A stretch of DNA of 64,000 nucleotides, from NCBI RefSeq assembly GCF_002776525.5, contig NC_045439.1:121647548-121711547 (forward strand), in the 5' to 3' direction. The notes under the pieces are model-generated. The model ran no database searches. It saw nothing but the letters and a program-made list of their open reading frames with translations, and had not been told where the DNA came from. A program made the position numbers and the translations under genes. Positions 1 through 9,599 of the stretch are shown piece after piece. How positions within the stretch are numbered: position 1 is the stretch's first letter; the number at the start of each line of letters is the position of its first letter. Source of the stretch: Piliocolobus tephrosceles. Taxonomy: Eukaryota > Chordata > Mammalia > Primates > Cercopithecidae.

Positions 1-1672
1 AGCTTTTTGATGTGCTGCTGAATCCGGTTTGCCAGTATTTTATTGAGGATTTTTGCATTGATGTTCATCAGGGATATTGGTCTAAAATTCTCTTTTTTTG
101 TTGTGTCTCTGCCAGGCTTTGGTATCAGGATGATGTCGGCCTCATAAAATGAGTTAGGGAGGATTCCCTCTTTTTCTAGTGATTGGAATAGTTTCAGAAG
201 GAATGGTACCAGCTCCTCCTTGTACCTCTGGTAGAATCCAGCTGTGAATCCATCTGGTCCTGGACTTTTTTGGTTAGTAGGCTATTAATTATTGCCTCAA
301 TTTCAGAGCCTGCTATTGGTCTATTCAGGAATTCAACTTCTTCCTGGTTTAGTTTTGGAAGAGTGTAAGTGTCCAGGAAATTATCCATTTCTTCTAGATT
401 TTCTAGTTGATTTGCGTAGAGGTGTTTATAGTATTCTCTGATGGTAGTTTGTATTTCCGTGGGGTCGGTGGTGATATCCCCTTTATCATTTTTTATTGCA
501 TCTATTTGATTCCTCTCTCTTTTCTTCTTTATTAGTCTTGCTAGCAGTCTGTCAATTTTGTTGATCTTTTCAAAAAACCAACTCCTGGATTCATTGATTT
601 TTTGGAGGGTTTTTTGTGTCTCTATCTCCTTCAGTTCTGCTCTGATCTTAGTTATTTCTTGCCTTCTGCTAGCTTTTGAATGTGTTTGCTCTTGCTTCTC
701 TAGTTCTTTTAATTGTGATGTTAGAGTGTCCATTTTAGATCTTTCCTGCTTTCTCTTGTGGGCATTTAGTGCTATAAATTTCCCTCTACACACTGCTTTA
801 AATGTGTCCCAGAGATTCTGGTATGTTGTATCTTTGTTCTCATTGGTTTCAAAGAACATCTTTATTTCTGCCTTCATTTCGTTATGTACCCAGTAGTCAT
901 TCAGGAGCAGGTTGTTCAGTTCCCATGTAGTTGAGCAGTTTTGATTGAGTTTCTTAGTCCTGAGTTCTAGTTTGATTGCACTGTGGTCAGAGAGATAGTT
1001 TGTTATAATTTCTGTTCTTTTACATTTGCTGAGGAGTGCTTTACTTCCAATTATGTGGTCAATATTGGAATAAGTGTGATGTGGTGCTGAGAAGAATGTA
1101 TATTCTGTTGACTTGGGGTGGAGAGTTCTATAGATGTCTATTAGGTCCACTTGGTGCAGAGATGAGTTCAATTCCTGGATATCCTTGCTAACTTTCTGTC
1201 TCGTTGATCTGTCTAGTGTTGACAGTGGAGTGTTGAAGTCCCCCATTATTATTGTATGGGAGTCTAAGTCTCTTTGTAAGTCTCTAAGGACTTGCTTTAT
1301 GAAGCTGGGTGCTCCTGTATTGGGTGCATATATATTTAGGATAGTTAGCTCTTCCTGTTGAATTGATCCCTTTACCATTATGTAATGGCCTTCTTTGTCT
1401 CTTTTGATCTTTGTTGGTTTAAAGTCTGTTTTATCAGAGACTAGTATTGCAACCCCTGCTTTTTTTTGTCCTTCATTTGCTTGGTAGATCTTCCTCCATC
1501 CCTTTACTTTGAGCCTATGTATGTCTCTGCATGTGAGATGGGTCTCCTGAATACAGCAGACTGATGGGTCTTGACTCTTTATCCAGTTTGCCAGTCTGTG
1601 TCTTTTAATTGGAGCATTTAGTCCATTTACATTTAAGGTTAATATTGTTATGTGTGAACTTGATCCTGCCAT
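1..1672 (-). pseudogene. L1 ORF2 (endonuclease and start of reverse transcriptase), frameshifted and partial
   Basis: ORF2p nicks target DNA and primes reverse transcription of L1 RNA at the nick. The start codon is at 1670-1672 and the frame is open for about 467 normal residues. The APE-type endonuclease domain (residues 1 to about 239) keeps every catalytic or metal-binding position I can check: N14, E43, D145, D205 and H230. After about residue 467 a one-base deletion in an A run (the T run at 266-271 on the plus strand) shifts the frame; the shifted frame ends near 194, but the original reading resumes from about 265 and stays open to base 1, at roughly residue 555, in the RT fingers region. 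The YADD active site is outside the window. As it stands the copy could encode only an endonuclease fragment. Confidence 0.92.
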
Positions 1673-1735
1673 TATGATATTAACTGGTTATTTTGCTCAT
1701 TAGTTGATGCAGTTTCTTCCTAGCCTCGATGGTCT

Positions 1736-2752
1736 TTACATTTTGGCATGTTTTTGCAATGGCTGGTACCGGTTGTTCCTTTCCATGTTTAGGGCTTCCT
1801 TCAAGGTCTCTTGTAAGGCAGGCCTGGTGGTGACAAAATCTCTAAGCATCTGCTTATCTGTAAAGGATTTTATTTCTCCTTCACTTATGAAACTTAGTTT
1901 GGCTGGATATGAAATTCTGGGTTTAAAATTCTTTTCTTTAAGAATGTTGAATATTGGCCCCCACTCTCTTCTGGCTTGTAGAATTTCTGCCGAGAGATCT
2001 GCTGTTAGTCCGATGGGCTTCCCTTTGTGGGTAACCCTACCTTTCTCTCTGGCTGCCCTTAAAATTTTTTCCTTCATTTCAACTTCGGTGAATCTGGCAA
2101 TTATGTGTCTTGGAGTTGCTCTTCTGGAGGAGTATCTTTGTGGCGTTCTCTGTATTTCCTGAATTTGAATGTTGGCCTGCCCTACTATGTTAGGGAAGTT
2201 CTCCTGGATGATATCCTGAAAAGTGTTTTCCAACTTGGTTCCATTTTCCCCCTCACTTTCAGGCACCCCAATCAGATGTAGATTTGGTCTTTTTACATAA
2301 TCCCATACTTCTTGCAGGCTTTGTTCATTTCTTTTTCTTCTTTTTTCTTTTGGCTTCTCTTCTCACTTCGTTTCATTCATTTGATCCTCAATCGCTGATA
2401 CTCTTTCTTCCAGTTGATCGAGTCGGTTACTGAAGCTTGTGCATTTGTCACGTATTTCTCGTGTCATGGTTTTCATCTCTGTCAGTTCGTTTATGACCTT
2501 CTCTGCATTAATTAGTCTAGCTGTCAATTCTTTCACTCTTTTTTCAAGATTTTTAGTTTCTTTGCGCTGGGTACATAATTCCTCCTTTAGCTCTGAGAAT
2601 TTTGATGGGCTGAAGCCTTCTTCTCTCATCTCGTCAAAGTCATTCTCTGACCAGCTTTGATCCATTGCTGGCGATGGGCTGCGCTCCTTTGCAGGGGGAG
2701 ATGCACTCTTATTTTTTGAATTTCCAGCTTTTCTGCCCTGCTTTTTCCCCAT
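1736..2752 (-). pseudogene. L1 ORF1 (RNA-binding chaperone), one internal stop
   Basis: ORF1p is a trimeric RNA-binding protein that coats L1 RNA in the cytoplasmic ribonucleoprotein. The reading runs from the ATG at 2752 to the stop at 1736-1738, 338 codons, the usual length for primate ORF1p. It is in one frame throughout, with a single TGA at codon 130 (2363-2365). In the family this codon is probably CGA, so a CpG transition is the likely cause. The basic N terminus, the heptad-rich coiled coil (about residues 50-150) and the RRM plus C-terminal domain (about 157-323) are all recognisable. The stop falls near the end of the coiled coil, so a truncated product would lack the RNA-binding domains. 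An internal ATG at 2266 would start only the C-terminal part. Confidence 0.92.
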
Positions 2753-3785
2753 CTTTGTGGTTTTATCTGCCTCTGGTCTTTGATGATGGTGGCGTACTGA
2801 TGGGGTTTTGGTATAGGTGTCCTTCCTGTTTGATAGTTTTCCTTCTAACAGTCAGGACCCTCAGCTGTAGGTCTGTTGGAGATTACTTGAGGTCCACTCC
2901 AGACCCTGTTTGCCTGGGTATCAGCAGCAGAGGTTGCAGAAGATAGAATATTGCTGAACAGTGAGTGTACCTGTCTGATTCTTACTTTGGAAGCTTCCTC
3001 TCATGTGTGTACTCCACCCTGTGAGGTGTGGGTTGTCAGACTGCCCCTAGTGGGGGATGTCTCCCAGTTAGGCTGCTCAGGGGTCAGGGACCCACTTCAG
3101 CAGGCAGTCTGTCCCTTCTCAGATCTCAACCTCCGTGTTGGGAGATCCACTGCCTTCTTCAAAGCTGTCAGACAGAGTCGTTTGCGTCTGCACAGGTTGC
3201 TGCTGCTATTTTTGTTGTTATTATTTAGCTGTGCCTTGTCCCCAGACGTGGAGTCTACAGAGACAGTCAGGTTTCCTTGAGCTGCTGTGAGCTCCACCCA
3301 GTTCGAGCTTCCCAGCGGCTTTGTTTACCTACTTAAGCCTCAGCAATGGCGGGCGCCCCTCCCCCAGCCTCGCTGCTGCCTTGGGGTTAGATCGCAGACT
3401 GCTGTGTTAGCAATGAGGGAGGCTCCGTGGCCATGGGACCCTCCCGGCCAGGTGTGGGATATATTCTCCTGGTGTGCCTGTTTGCTTAAAGTGCAGTATT
3501 GGGGTGGGAGTTACCCAATTTTCCAGGTGTTGTGTGTCTCAGTTCCCCTGGCTAGGAAAAGGGATTCCTTTCCCCCTTGCGCTTCCCAGGTGAGGCGATG
3601 CCTCGCCCTGCTTCAGCTCTCGCTGGCCGGGCTGCAGCAGCTGACCAGCACCGATTGTCCAGCACTCCCTAGTGAGATGACCCCAGTACCTCAGTTGAAA
3701 ATGCAGAAATCACCGGTCTTCTGTGTCGCTCGCTCTGGGAGTTGGAGACTGGAGCTGTTCCTATTTGGCCATCTTGCTCTGCCCG
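2753..3785 (-). promoter_or_regulatory. L1PA 5' UTR with sense promoter and probable antisense promoter
   Basis: This 1033-bp segment precedes ORF1. L1 5' UTRs carry an internal RNA polymerase II promoter (YY1 site near the start, here 3767-3775) and an antisense promoter that fires outward. In this orientation the antisense promoter would transcribe the plus strand into the single-copy-like DNA right of 3785. The length is about 120-130 bp more than the roughly 910 bp of the youngest human L1 5' UTRs, which fits retention of the 129-bp segment bound by ZNF93 in L1PA6-L1PA3. Plus-strand open frames here (for example 3287-3934) are antisense to the UTR and are not called genes. Confidence 0.8.
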
Positions 3786-4763
3786 CTGTGAAGGGCATTT
3801 TCAGGCAACAACTAAACCTACACCCAGTTTTCAGTCCTCCGTCAGAATATCGCCTTCTGGGGTATTATTCAAAAAAGAAAAAAAACTATTTGGTTAACAG
3901 CAAAATCAAAAGTAAACTCAATCCAATAATGTAATTTGGGGGATGACGTTAAAAAATGGCTTGTATGTTTTATTAATACAATTGACTGTTATTAAACTTG
4001 CTCTTTGAATTATTTCAATATGAACTTTTTTGTTATCTTTATTTTCTTTGCATTTGAACAGTTCTAGTCAGCTAGTTTGCCTAATTAGGCATTAGGATAA
4101 TTAACACTAGTTTCCATAATAATCTCCAAATTATTATTCTAATATTATTATAGTATCTACAATCAGAGACTTAACACACTAAAAATTTCTTTCTTGCTCA
4201 TGCAATATTTTATAACGTGTGGGTAATTGCACTTCTTGGCTCTACTACCAGCAATAACTAAGGGATATGTGCTTGTTCCATGTAGTGGTTACTCCATCTG
4301 GAACATGTGACTGTGGAAGGAGAAGAAAGAGTGGCAAGTGTAGAGAATCATCAAGTGGGTTTACATTCAACATGGAAGTGGTGCACATGAATTCTTCTCA
4401 CATCTTATTGGTCATAATGCAGTCAAATGGCCTGAACCTGACTGTGAGGCAGCCTGGGAAATGTAGTCTTCCTTTGTGCCTTAAAAAAGAATCCGATTGA
4501 TAAACATCTAACAATTCACAGGACCACTTACAAATGAGCTGTTCCTGATGATTCCACCTTAACATCATTTGTTGTTTCGGGCCATTAAATGGCTATTGAT
4601 TGTACAACCAGTTGGATTCCGTAATTCAAATCTCTCCTTGATGGCTAAAACAACCAGAACATGGCATATGGAAACACATACACACACACAGCACACACAC
4701 ACACACTCTCTCTCATTGCTAATAGCATGGTTGATTTGAGTATATTAACAATAGATCTTTGCA
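3786..4763. other. No gene seen; AT-rich, possible old repeat at 4232-4490
   Basis: I see no gene here. The part from about 4232 to 4490 has the texture of an old interspersed repeat (a CATGTGAC-like motif, then GGGAAATGTAGTC), but I cannot name the family. Confidence 0.4.
4673..4714. repeat. (CA)n/(CT)n microsatellite
   Basis: About 40 bp of alternating CA, broken by one G, followed by CTCTCTC. It is a simple dinucleotide repeat of the length that is usually polymorphic. Confidence 0.9.
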
Positions 4764-4996
4764 ATAAGCATTGTTCTATGTCAGAAACTGCTGGATGTTT
4801 TACTTCCATGCATTATCTCAATTGATCTTCACAGAATTAGTGAGGCAGGCATTAATTATATCCTCATTTTACAGATTAGGAAATGAAACTTGAGTAAAAC
4901 AATATACTCAAAGTCACACAATGACATACTAGTAGGACTGGGACCTATCCAGGTCCATCTGGCTCTAGAATCTGTGCTATTAGTTCCTGTACTAGA
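4764..4996 (-). repeat. MIR SINE
   Basis: An ancient tRNA-derived SINE read on the minus strand. On the plus strand the reverse-complement landmarks are in order: TTATCTCAATTGATCTTCACA, TCCTCATTTTACAGAT, CTCAAAGTCACACAATGAC, and the tRNA-like head ending in CTGGCTCTAGAATCTGTGCTA. Confidence 0.85.
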
Positions 4997-5510
4997 TTGG
5001 CCTCATATTTGGGAGACACAGTCAGAATTAGATGGAAGAAATTCCCATGGGACAAGAGCTTCAGGCTTTTCTGATCTTCCTGTCATAGTGGTTCTAAGCT
5101 GGATTATCTGCATCCTGGAGCCCCTCTGGCTGATCACTCGACAGTTTTGCCACACGTAACCCAGACCAAAGCGGCAGGTGGCCCAGGTTTATGTTGTACC
5201 ACAGAAAGACGGTTATCTCTGCTCTGCTCTGCCTCAAAATTTGCTTTGTTTTCTAACATGAACTGTGGACTGGTCCTAATATGCAGTATGGCTATAAAAT
5301 GCAGCTTGTTACATTGAGTATGGGCTACATCTGGTTATACTTAATATCCTGCTGTGTGCTATCTTTAAATGTTTACATGTGCCAGTTTCACCTCCCCAGC
5401 TAGAGGGTAAATTTGGAACAAAACCCCATGTATTTCCTAATAGCAGAAGCACATGAGAAACTTGTATTGATCTAGGGTGGGCAGCCTAACAATACAGGTA
5501 ACCTGTGGTC

Positions 5511-5593
5511 GGCTCTGTGCCTTAGTTTACTTTTCTGTAAATCAGGGGCTTTGGCTGGAAGAGATCTAAGGGCCTGTCCAACTTTGTGATTCT
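5511..5593 (+). repeat. MIR-like tRNA-SINE fragment
   Basis: The stretch reads like the middle of a MIR-type SINE (GTGCCTTAGTTTACTTTTCTG, then AGATCTAAGGGCCTGTCCAAC). Head and tail are missing, so the assignment is tentative. Confidence 0.45.
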
Positions 5594-6766
5594 CCATATT
5601 ATTGAGCAGTATTCTTCAAGGGTGCACTATCAAAAGCTTAGTAAATTTTTCCTTCAGAGTCAAAGTTGTTGAATTGTCACGGGGTAAGCATGCTCACATC
5701 CTCCCTAGCTAACAGCACCAAACACATGTGACTATAACCGGGTTTCCACAAAGAAAGTTGAATTTTCAAGTGACAAAAACTCATTATTACAAAATGACTA
5801 ATAATGCAGCCAAGAGCTGTAAAGTGAATCTTACCCAAGTCATTAATCAATTGATACACTTTAAAGAAAAGCTTCCTTATCCATATTGTTAGCCATTTAT
5901 TCAAATCAAGTAAATATTGTCTGCATGGTCCACTGAGAAATTAAGGAAGATTTATTAAGAAATTGAGCAAAGTAAATGTCTTGGAGAAATTTCACAATTA
6001 AGGATTCTTTCAACAAAGGAATTTCAAGAAGTCAGGTAGGCTGCACAGTCTGATCATCTTTGGGTCTCACTTAGGTTCTATCTAATGGCACAATGCAGTG
6101 AGGCTTGAGGCAAACTGCACTTGTCTCAGAAGTCAGTTGCTTTCCAGGCCTGAGACAATACCATTCAAGAAGCAAGAGCTTTGTGACAAAGACGCTGAAA
6201 CCCCCTGGTCTTGTCTCTTAAGTCAAATGGCTTGCCTTCTTTTTTGGTTCATCAAATAGGTAGTTACTTTGCAGACTCAAAAGCCTCAAACAGGTGAGTT
6301 TCATTTGAATGTGATGGCATTTCATAGATGAATGTGTTATTTAGCTTTATTCTATACTGTTATTGCTACCACATGAAGAAGATAGAAAGAGGAAACAGAG
6401 TTCTGGGAACTGCAGCTAATGATTTACCATATAGAAGGAAGTGCTCAAAACAACAACTCATGAGAGACATGTGTCTACTGAAAAATTAGAAATAATGACC
6501 CACTTTACCATTAGCCAGGATATAATAACAACTGGTGGTCACGGCAATCTATGGGTGCCAAGTTAGGATGAAATTTAGACCAGGTTACATTTACTCAATG
6601 GCAAAATATCTAGTAAATCCAGGTTATGTTTTTGCAAACACACTCTTTAAGTCCAGGTAAACAGTTGACTTTTTCCTTTCACATGGAGTGTTGCAACATT
6701 CTAGAAACACTACCTTGAACTTCTTCAGGAATTTTGTGATCTAAATTTACAAACTGGCTCCAAACG

Positions 6767-6799
6767 CATACACACACGCACACACATACGCACACACAC
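6767..6799. repeat. (CA)n microsatellite, interrupted
   Basis: Roughly 33 bp of CA repeat with CG and TA interruptions. Confidence 0.85.
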
Positions 6800-7539
6800 C
6801 AATTAGAAAGCTTCTTTCCTTTTTTGCTCTGTCCTCCAGACGTCTACAGGGTCCTTAGGCCCCTCAGAAGCAGGGCCTCTACAAGTATAGGAGAATGTGT
6901 CTTCTTCCTTTTGAAGAATGATGGTACCAGAAGGGAAGATTTATGTGGGCAATAAGATTTCTTAGCTCACCTTTCATTCTTGTTATAATTTAATATTATT
7001 CTTATATAAAAAATGATTGACTCTTGGATGGGAATAATTGGCAAAGGTGTGCCTTGTACAAATGTAGCATTACAATCTGTCCTCCCTGACATTCATCAAG
7101 ACTCCTGCATTGTGCATCATGATGAAATGTCCATCAGGATTCCTAGGGTTTGTAGCTAAGCACACAAAAATGCTGCCTACTTCTCACCTTGATTTGCACG
7201 TGACACCAAATGTGGAAGAGGGCTTTGTCAAAGCCACAGGCCATGGACAAACCAGTGCTCAGTCTTAGATTTCCTAAAATACCCTCCTCTTCATGTGGCT
7301 TTTTCCTAAGTGCCACAAAACAAGATGCTACACATTAGTTAAATGCACACACATAACCTGAGAATAGTCTTCACTTCACTTATCTAAGACAACAAATTTC
7401 CTTATGCATAGACCAAAAGGCCTGAAACAGAAATATAGGCATGAATTCTACATTATTATAAGGGAATCAAAAACACTAGTTATGTATAAGACAGACAGGT
7501 CCAACCCAAAGAAAAATTGTAAAATCTGACCCAGAATAG

Positions 7540-7829
7540 GGCCAGGCACAGTGGCTCATGCCTGTAATCCCAGCACTTTGGAAGGCCAAGGTGGGCAGAT
7601 CACGAGGTCAGGAGATCGAGACCATCCTGGCTAACACGGTGAAACCCTATCTCTACCAAAAATACAAAAAAATTAGCCGGGCGTGGTGGCGGGTGCCTGT
7701 AGTCCCAGCTACTCGGGAGGCTAAGGAAGGAGAACGGCTTGAACCCAGGAGGCGGAGCTTACAGTAAGCCGAGATGCTGCCGCTGCACTCCAACCTGGGT
7801 GACAGAGTGAGACTGTCCAAAAAAAAAAA
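7540..7829 (+). mobile_element. Alu SINE (AluY-like), full length
   Basis: A complete dimeric Alu: GGCCAGGCACAGTGGCTCAT at the 5' end, middle A-rich linker, right monomer, and an A tail at about 7819-7833. Diagnostic wording such as GGCTAACACGGTGAAACC is AluY-like. A 15-bp TSD AAAATCTGACCCAGA lies at 7521-7535 and 7830-7844, so insertion by L1-mediated target-primed reverse transcription is clear. The short open frame through it is an Alu artefact. Confidence 0.97.
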
Positions 7830-8100
7830 AAAATCTGACCCAGATTATTACTCATTCAACAGTCATTAGGAAAACTTCTAAACATTAACACAGCGTAGGA
7901 GTCAACAGGAGCAAGTTTTGTTACCGAAGAATCAGTCCTACTGGTGGCTGAAAAACCACTACCCTCCACCAGGCACAACTGTGCACCTGCCTGAAACCAT
8001 GGCTTACCAGGCAGCCCACATGGGATACTACATCTTTCTCAGCATGGAGATCCCTCACAACACAGCGAAATACTGTGACTTCTTGTCAGCAATCTTTATC

Positions 8101-8317
8101 TCCACTCACTTCTTCCACTTACTCACCTTCCACTTACTCCTCCAGTCACTCACCTTCCACTCACTCACCTTCCACTCTCTCACCATCCACTGTCTCACTC
8201 CCCCACTCACTCACTCCTCCTCTCAATCACTCTTCCATGCACTTTCTTTTCGCTCACTCATTGTCCACTCATTCTGCCACTCACTGACTCTGTACTCCCT
8301 CACGCCTTCACTCACTG
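8101..8317. repeat. CACT/TTCCACT-rich degenerate minisatellite
   Basis: About 215 bp of strand-asymmetric pyrimidine-plus-A sequence built from variants of CACTCACCTTCCACT, with unit lengths of about 4, 12 and 17 bp. Translated, it gives a repeating FHSLT-like pattern. This is a by-product of the repeat and I do not call a gene. Confidence 0.8.
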
Positions 8318-8334
8318 TAACATAATGTCTGTAC

Positions 8335-9375
8335 CCACTACAGCACTGAAATGGCCCCTGCTAAGGCCACTCATGGCCTTGAGAACCTAAATCACTTTTC
8401 AGCCCTCATTTTACCTGATGTCTTCACTTTAGTTACTTAGTCCCCCTTTTTTTCTCGCTCTGTCTTTTCATTACTCCATTTTTCTGTTTTTTTCTCACCG
8501 ATTTTTCCTCCTTGTTCTTTTGTGGGTCTCCATTCTTTACAGTACCTTGAAATATGGTAGTGTGCTGGGTTATAATCTAGGCCTCATCTTTACTCTTCCC
8601 TGGGGCTCGTCTCAGTGACTCATGGGTGTGTGTATTTAGCACAGAACTCCCTTGTGAACTCCAGATTCATGCACTTCTCTGCATATTTCCCTGACATCTG
8701 TAATTCAACTTGTTCAAAATTTCACTTGTGTTCTATTTATTCCCCACATTACCAACCTGACTTTTCTCTGGTGTTTGCTCTGGGGAAATGGCATCATTGT
8801 CAACTGAGGGGTTTTGCCACGCATCTGGATGTTGTCTGCTTTTCCTTCTTCCCAGCTCACAGCAGTCACCAGATCATGTCAACTTTACCTTCTCAACATC
8901 AGCCAACTTGCTACTTTCTCTCCATGTCTACTTCCTGTCATGGTCTCCTGGCCACTCTCTCCACTTCTGCTTTTGCCTCCTTTGATCCTCTTGCCTCAAT
9001 TTGAGTCAATTCCTAATATGAACCATCAAGCCTTACCTTGTCTATCTCTTCAACCTCATCTCCCTCTGTCCCCCTTGCTCTCTAGAGAGCAAAGAGATAA
9101 GCTTATTTCAAGTCCTTCACAGTGTGGCCTCCTTGCATCACTCAGACTTTGCCTGTGCTGTTCTCTTTCTCTAGCACACTCTTCCCACCCTCACCCCACT
9201 CCCCTGTCTTGTTCCTGCCCCTTCTTCAGGCCTCAGTTTAATTGTTATTTTCTTAGAGAAGCCTCTCCTCAATCTCTAGATTGTTAGGACACTTGTTCTA
9301 TTTTCTTGTGGCACATTGCGCTTTTCCCTCACAGCATTTATCCACTGGAACTGAGTCATTGTTTCATCAAGTGGT
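8335..9375 (+). repeat. L2 LINE fragment, ORF2 to 3' end
   Basis: An old CR1-clade LINE2 copy on the plus strand. Recognisable in order are an RT-proximal stretch (TTTTCAGCCCTCATTTTACCT near 8400), the downstream ORF2 segment around 8860-9000, and the 3' region with CAACCTCATCTCC (near 9052), ACACTCTTCCC (near 9176) and AGAGAAGCCTCTCCT (near 9255). It is heavily mutated. The 129-157 aa open frames here are chance or LINE remnants. Confidence 0.68.
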
Positions 9376-9384
9376 TAATAGACT

Positions 9385-9592
9385 GCTTGTGGGTACCGCA
9401 GAACAGTCCAGAACACTGGTTCTGAAGTCAGACAGCACAAACTCAGATCCTAACTCTGCCATCCATATCACTCCTCTGTGGTTTCACTTACCCATCTGCC
9501 AAATGGGGTTAACAATAGCAGCTATTTCACAGATCACTCTGAGCTAGATTAGATAGCAAATAGCTTGTGCTTGGCACTCAATAAATATTAGG
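9385..9592 (+). repeat. MIR SINE, near full length
   Basis: Landmarks in consensus order: a tRNA-like head (GGTTCTGAAGTCAGACAGCA, AACTCTGCC), the core (TTACCCATCTGCCAAATGGGG, AATAGCAGC), and the LINE2-like end (TTGGCACTCAATAAATATTA). Confidence 0.85.
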
Positions 9593-9599
9593 AAGGAAA

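Larger units (their letters stand above)
1..3785 (-). mobile_element. L1PA-type LINE-1, 5' part, cut by left window edge
   Basis: This is an autonomous non-LTR retrotransposon read on the minus strand. In order from its 5' end (right) it shows a 5' UTR, ORF1, a 63-bp spacer and the first part of ORF2; the rest of ORF2, the 3' UTR and the tail lie left of base 1. The 5' end is placed near 3785 because the conserved YY1-type GGCCATCTT (complement of AAGATGGCC) sits at 3767-3775, the place expected about 10-20 bp inside an L1PA 5' end. The sequence is close to the young primate L1 consensus as I know it, but not intact: ORF1 has one stop and ORF2 one frameshift. The 1033-bp 5' UTR is longer than in the youngest subfamilies, which suggests an L1PA4-L1PA6-like copy. 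The TSD cannot be checked because the 3' end is outside. Confidence 0.93.
4997..7520. other. No gene seen; single-copy-like sequence with small repeats
   Basis: Apart from a MIR-like tail and a CA tract listed separately, I recognise nothing in these 2.5 kb. Open frames are short and without family resemblance. Confidence 0.5.

Noticed and set aside
3287..3934. A 215-codon plus-strand open frame
   Set aside because: It lies antisense to the L1 5' UTR and runs into flanking DNA. It does not have the features I would need to call it the antisense L1 ORF0, and GC-rich L1 5' UTRs commonly hold such frames.
4673..4714. CA tract as a Z-DNA or regulatory element
   Set aside because: CA repeats are common in mammalian DNA and nothing around it suggests a promoter.
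8101..8317. A CRISPR-like array
   Set aside because: There are no constant repeats with unique spacers, and the genome is clearly a primate nuclear genome.
7918..8325. 135-codon frame with FHSLT-like repeats
   Set aside because: The repeat pattern is explained by the CACT-rich minisatellite. Neighbouring frames show a similar repetition, so there is no sign of coding selection.
8814..9287. 157-codon plus-strand frame
   Set aside because: It falls in an L2 3' region whose low stop density comes from its C- and T-rich composition.
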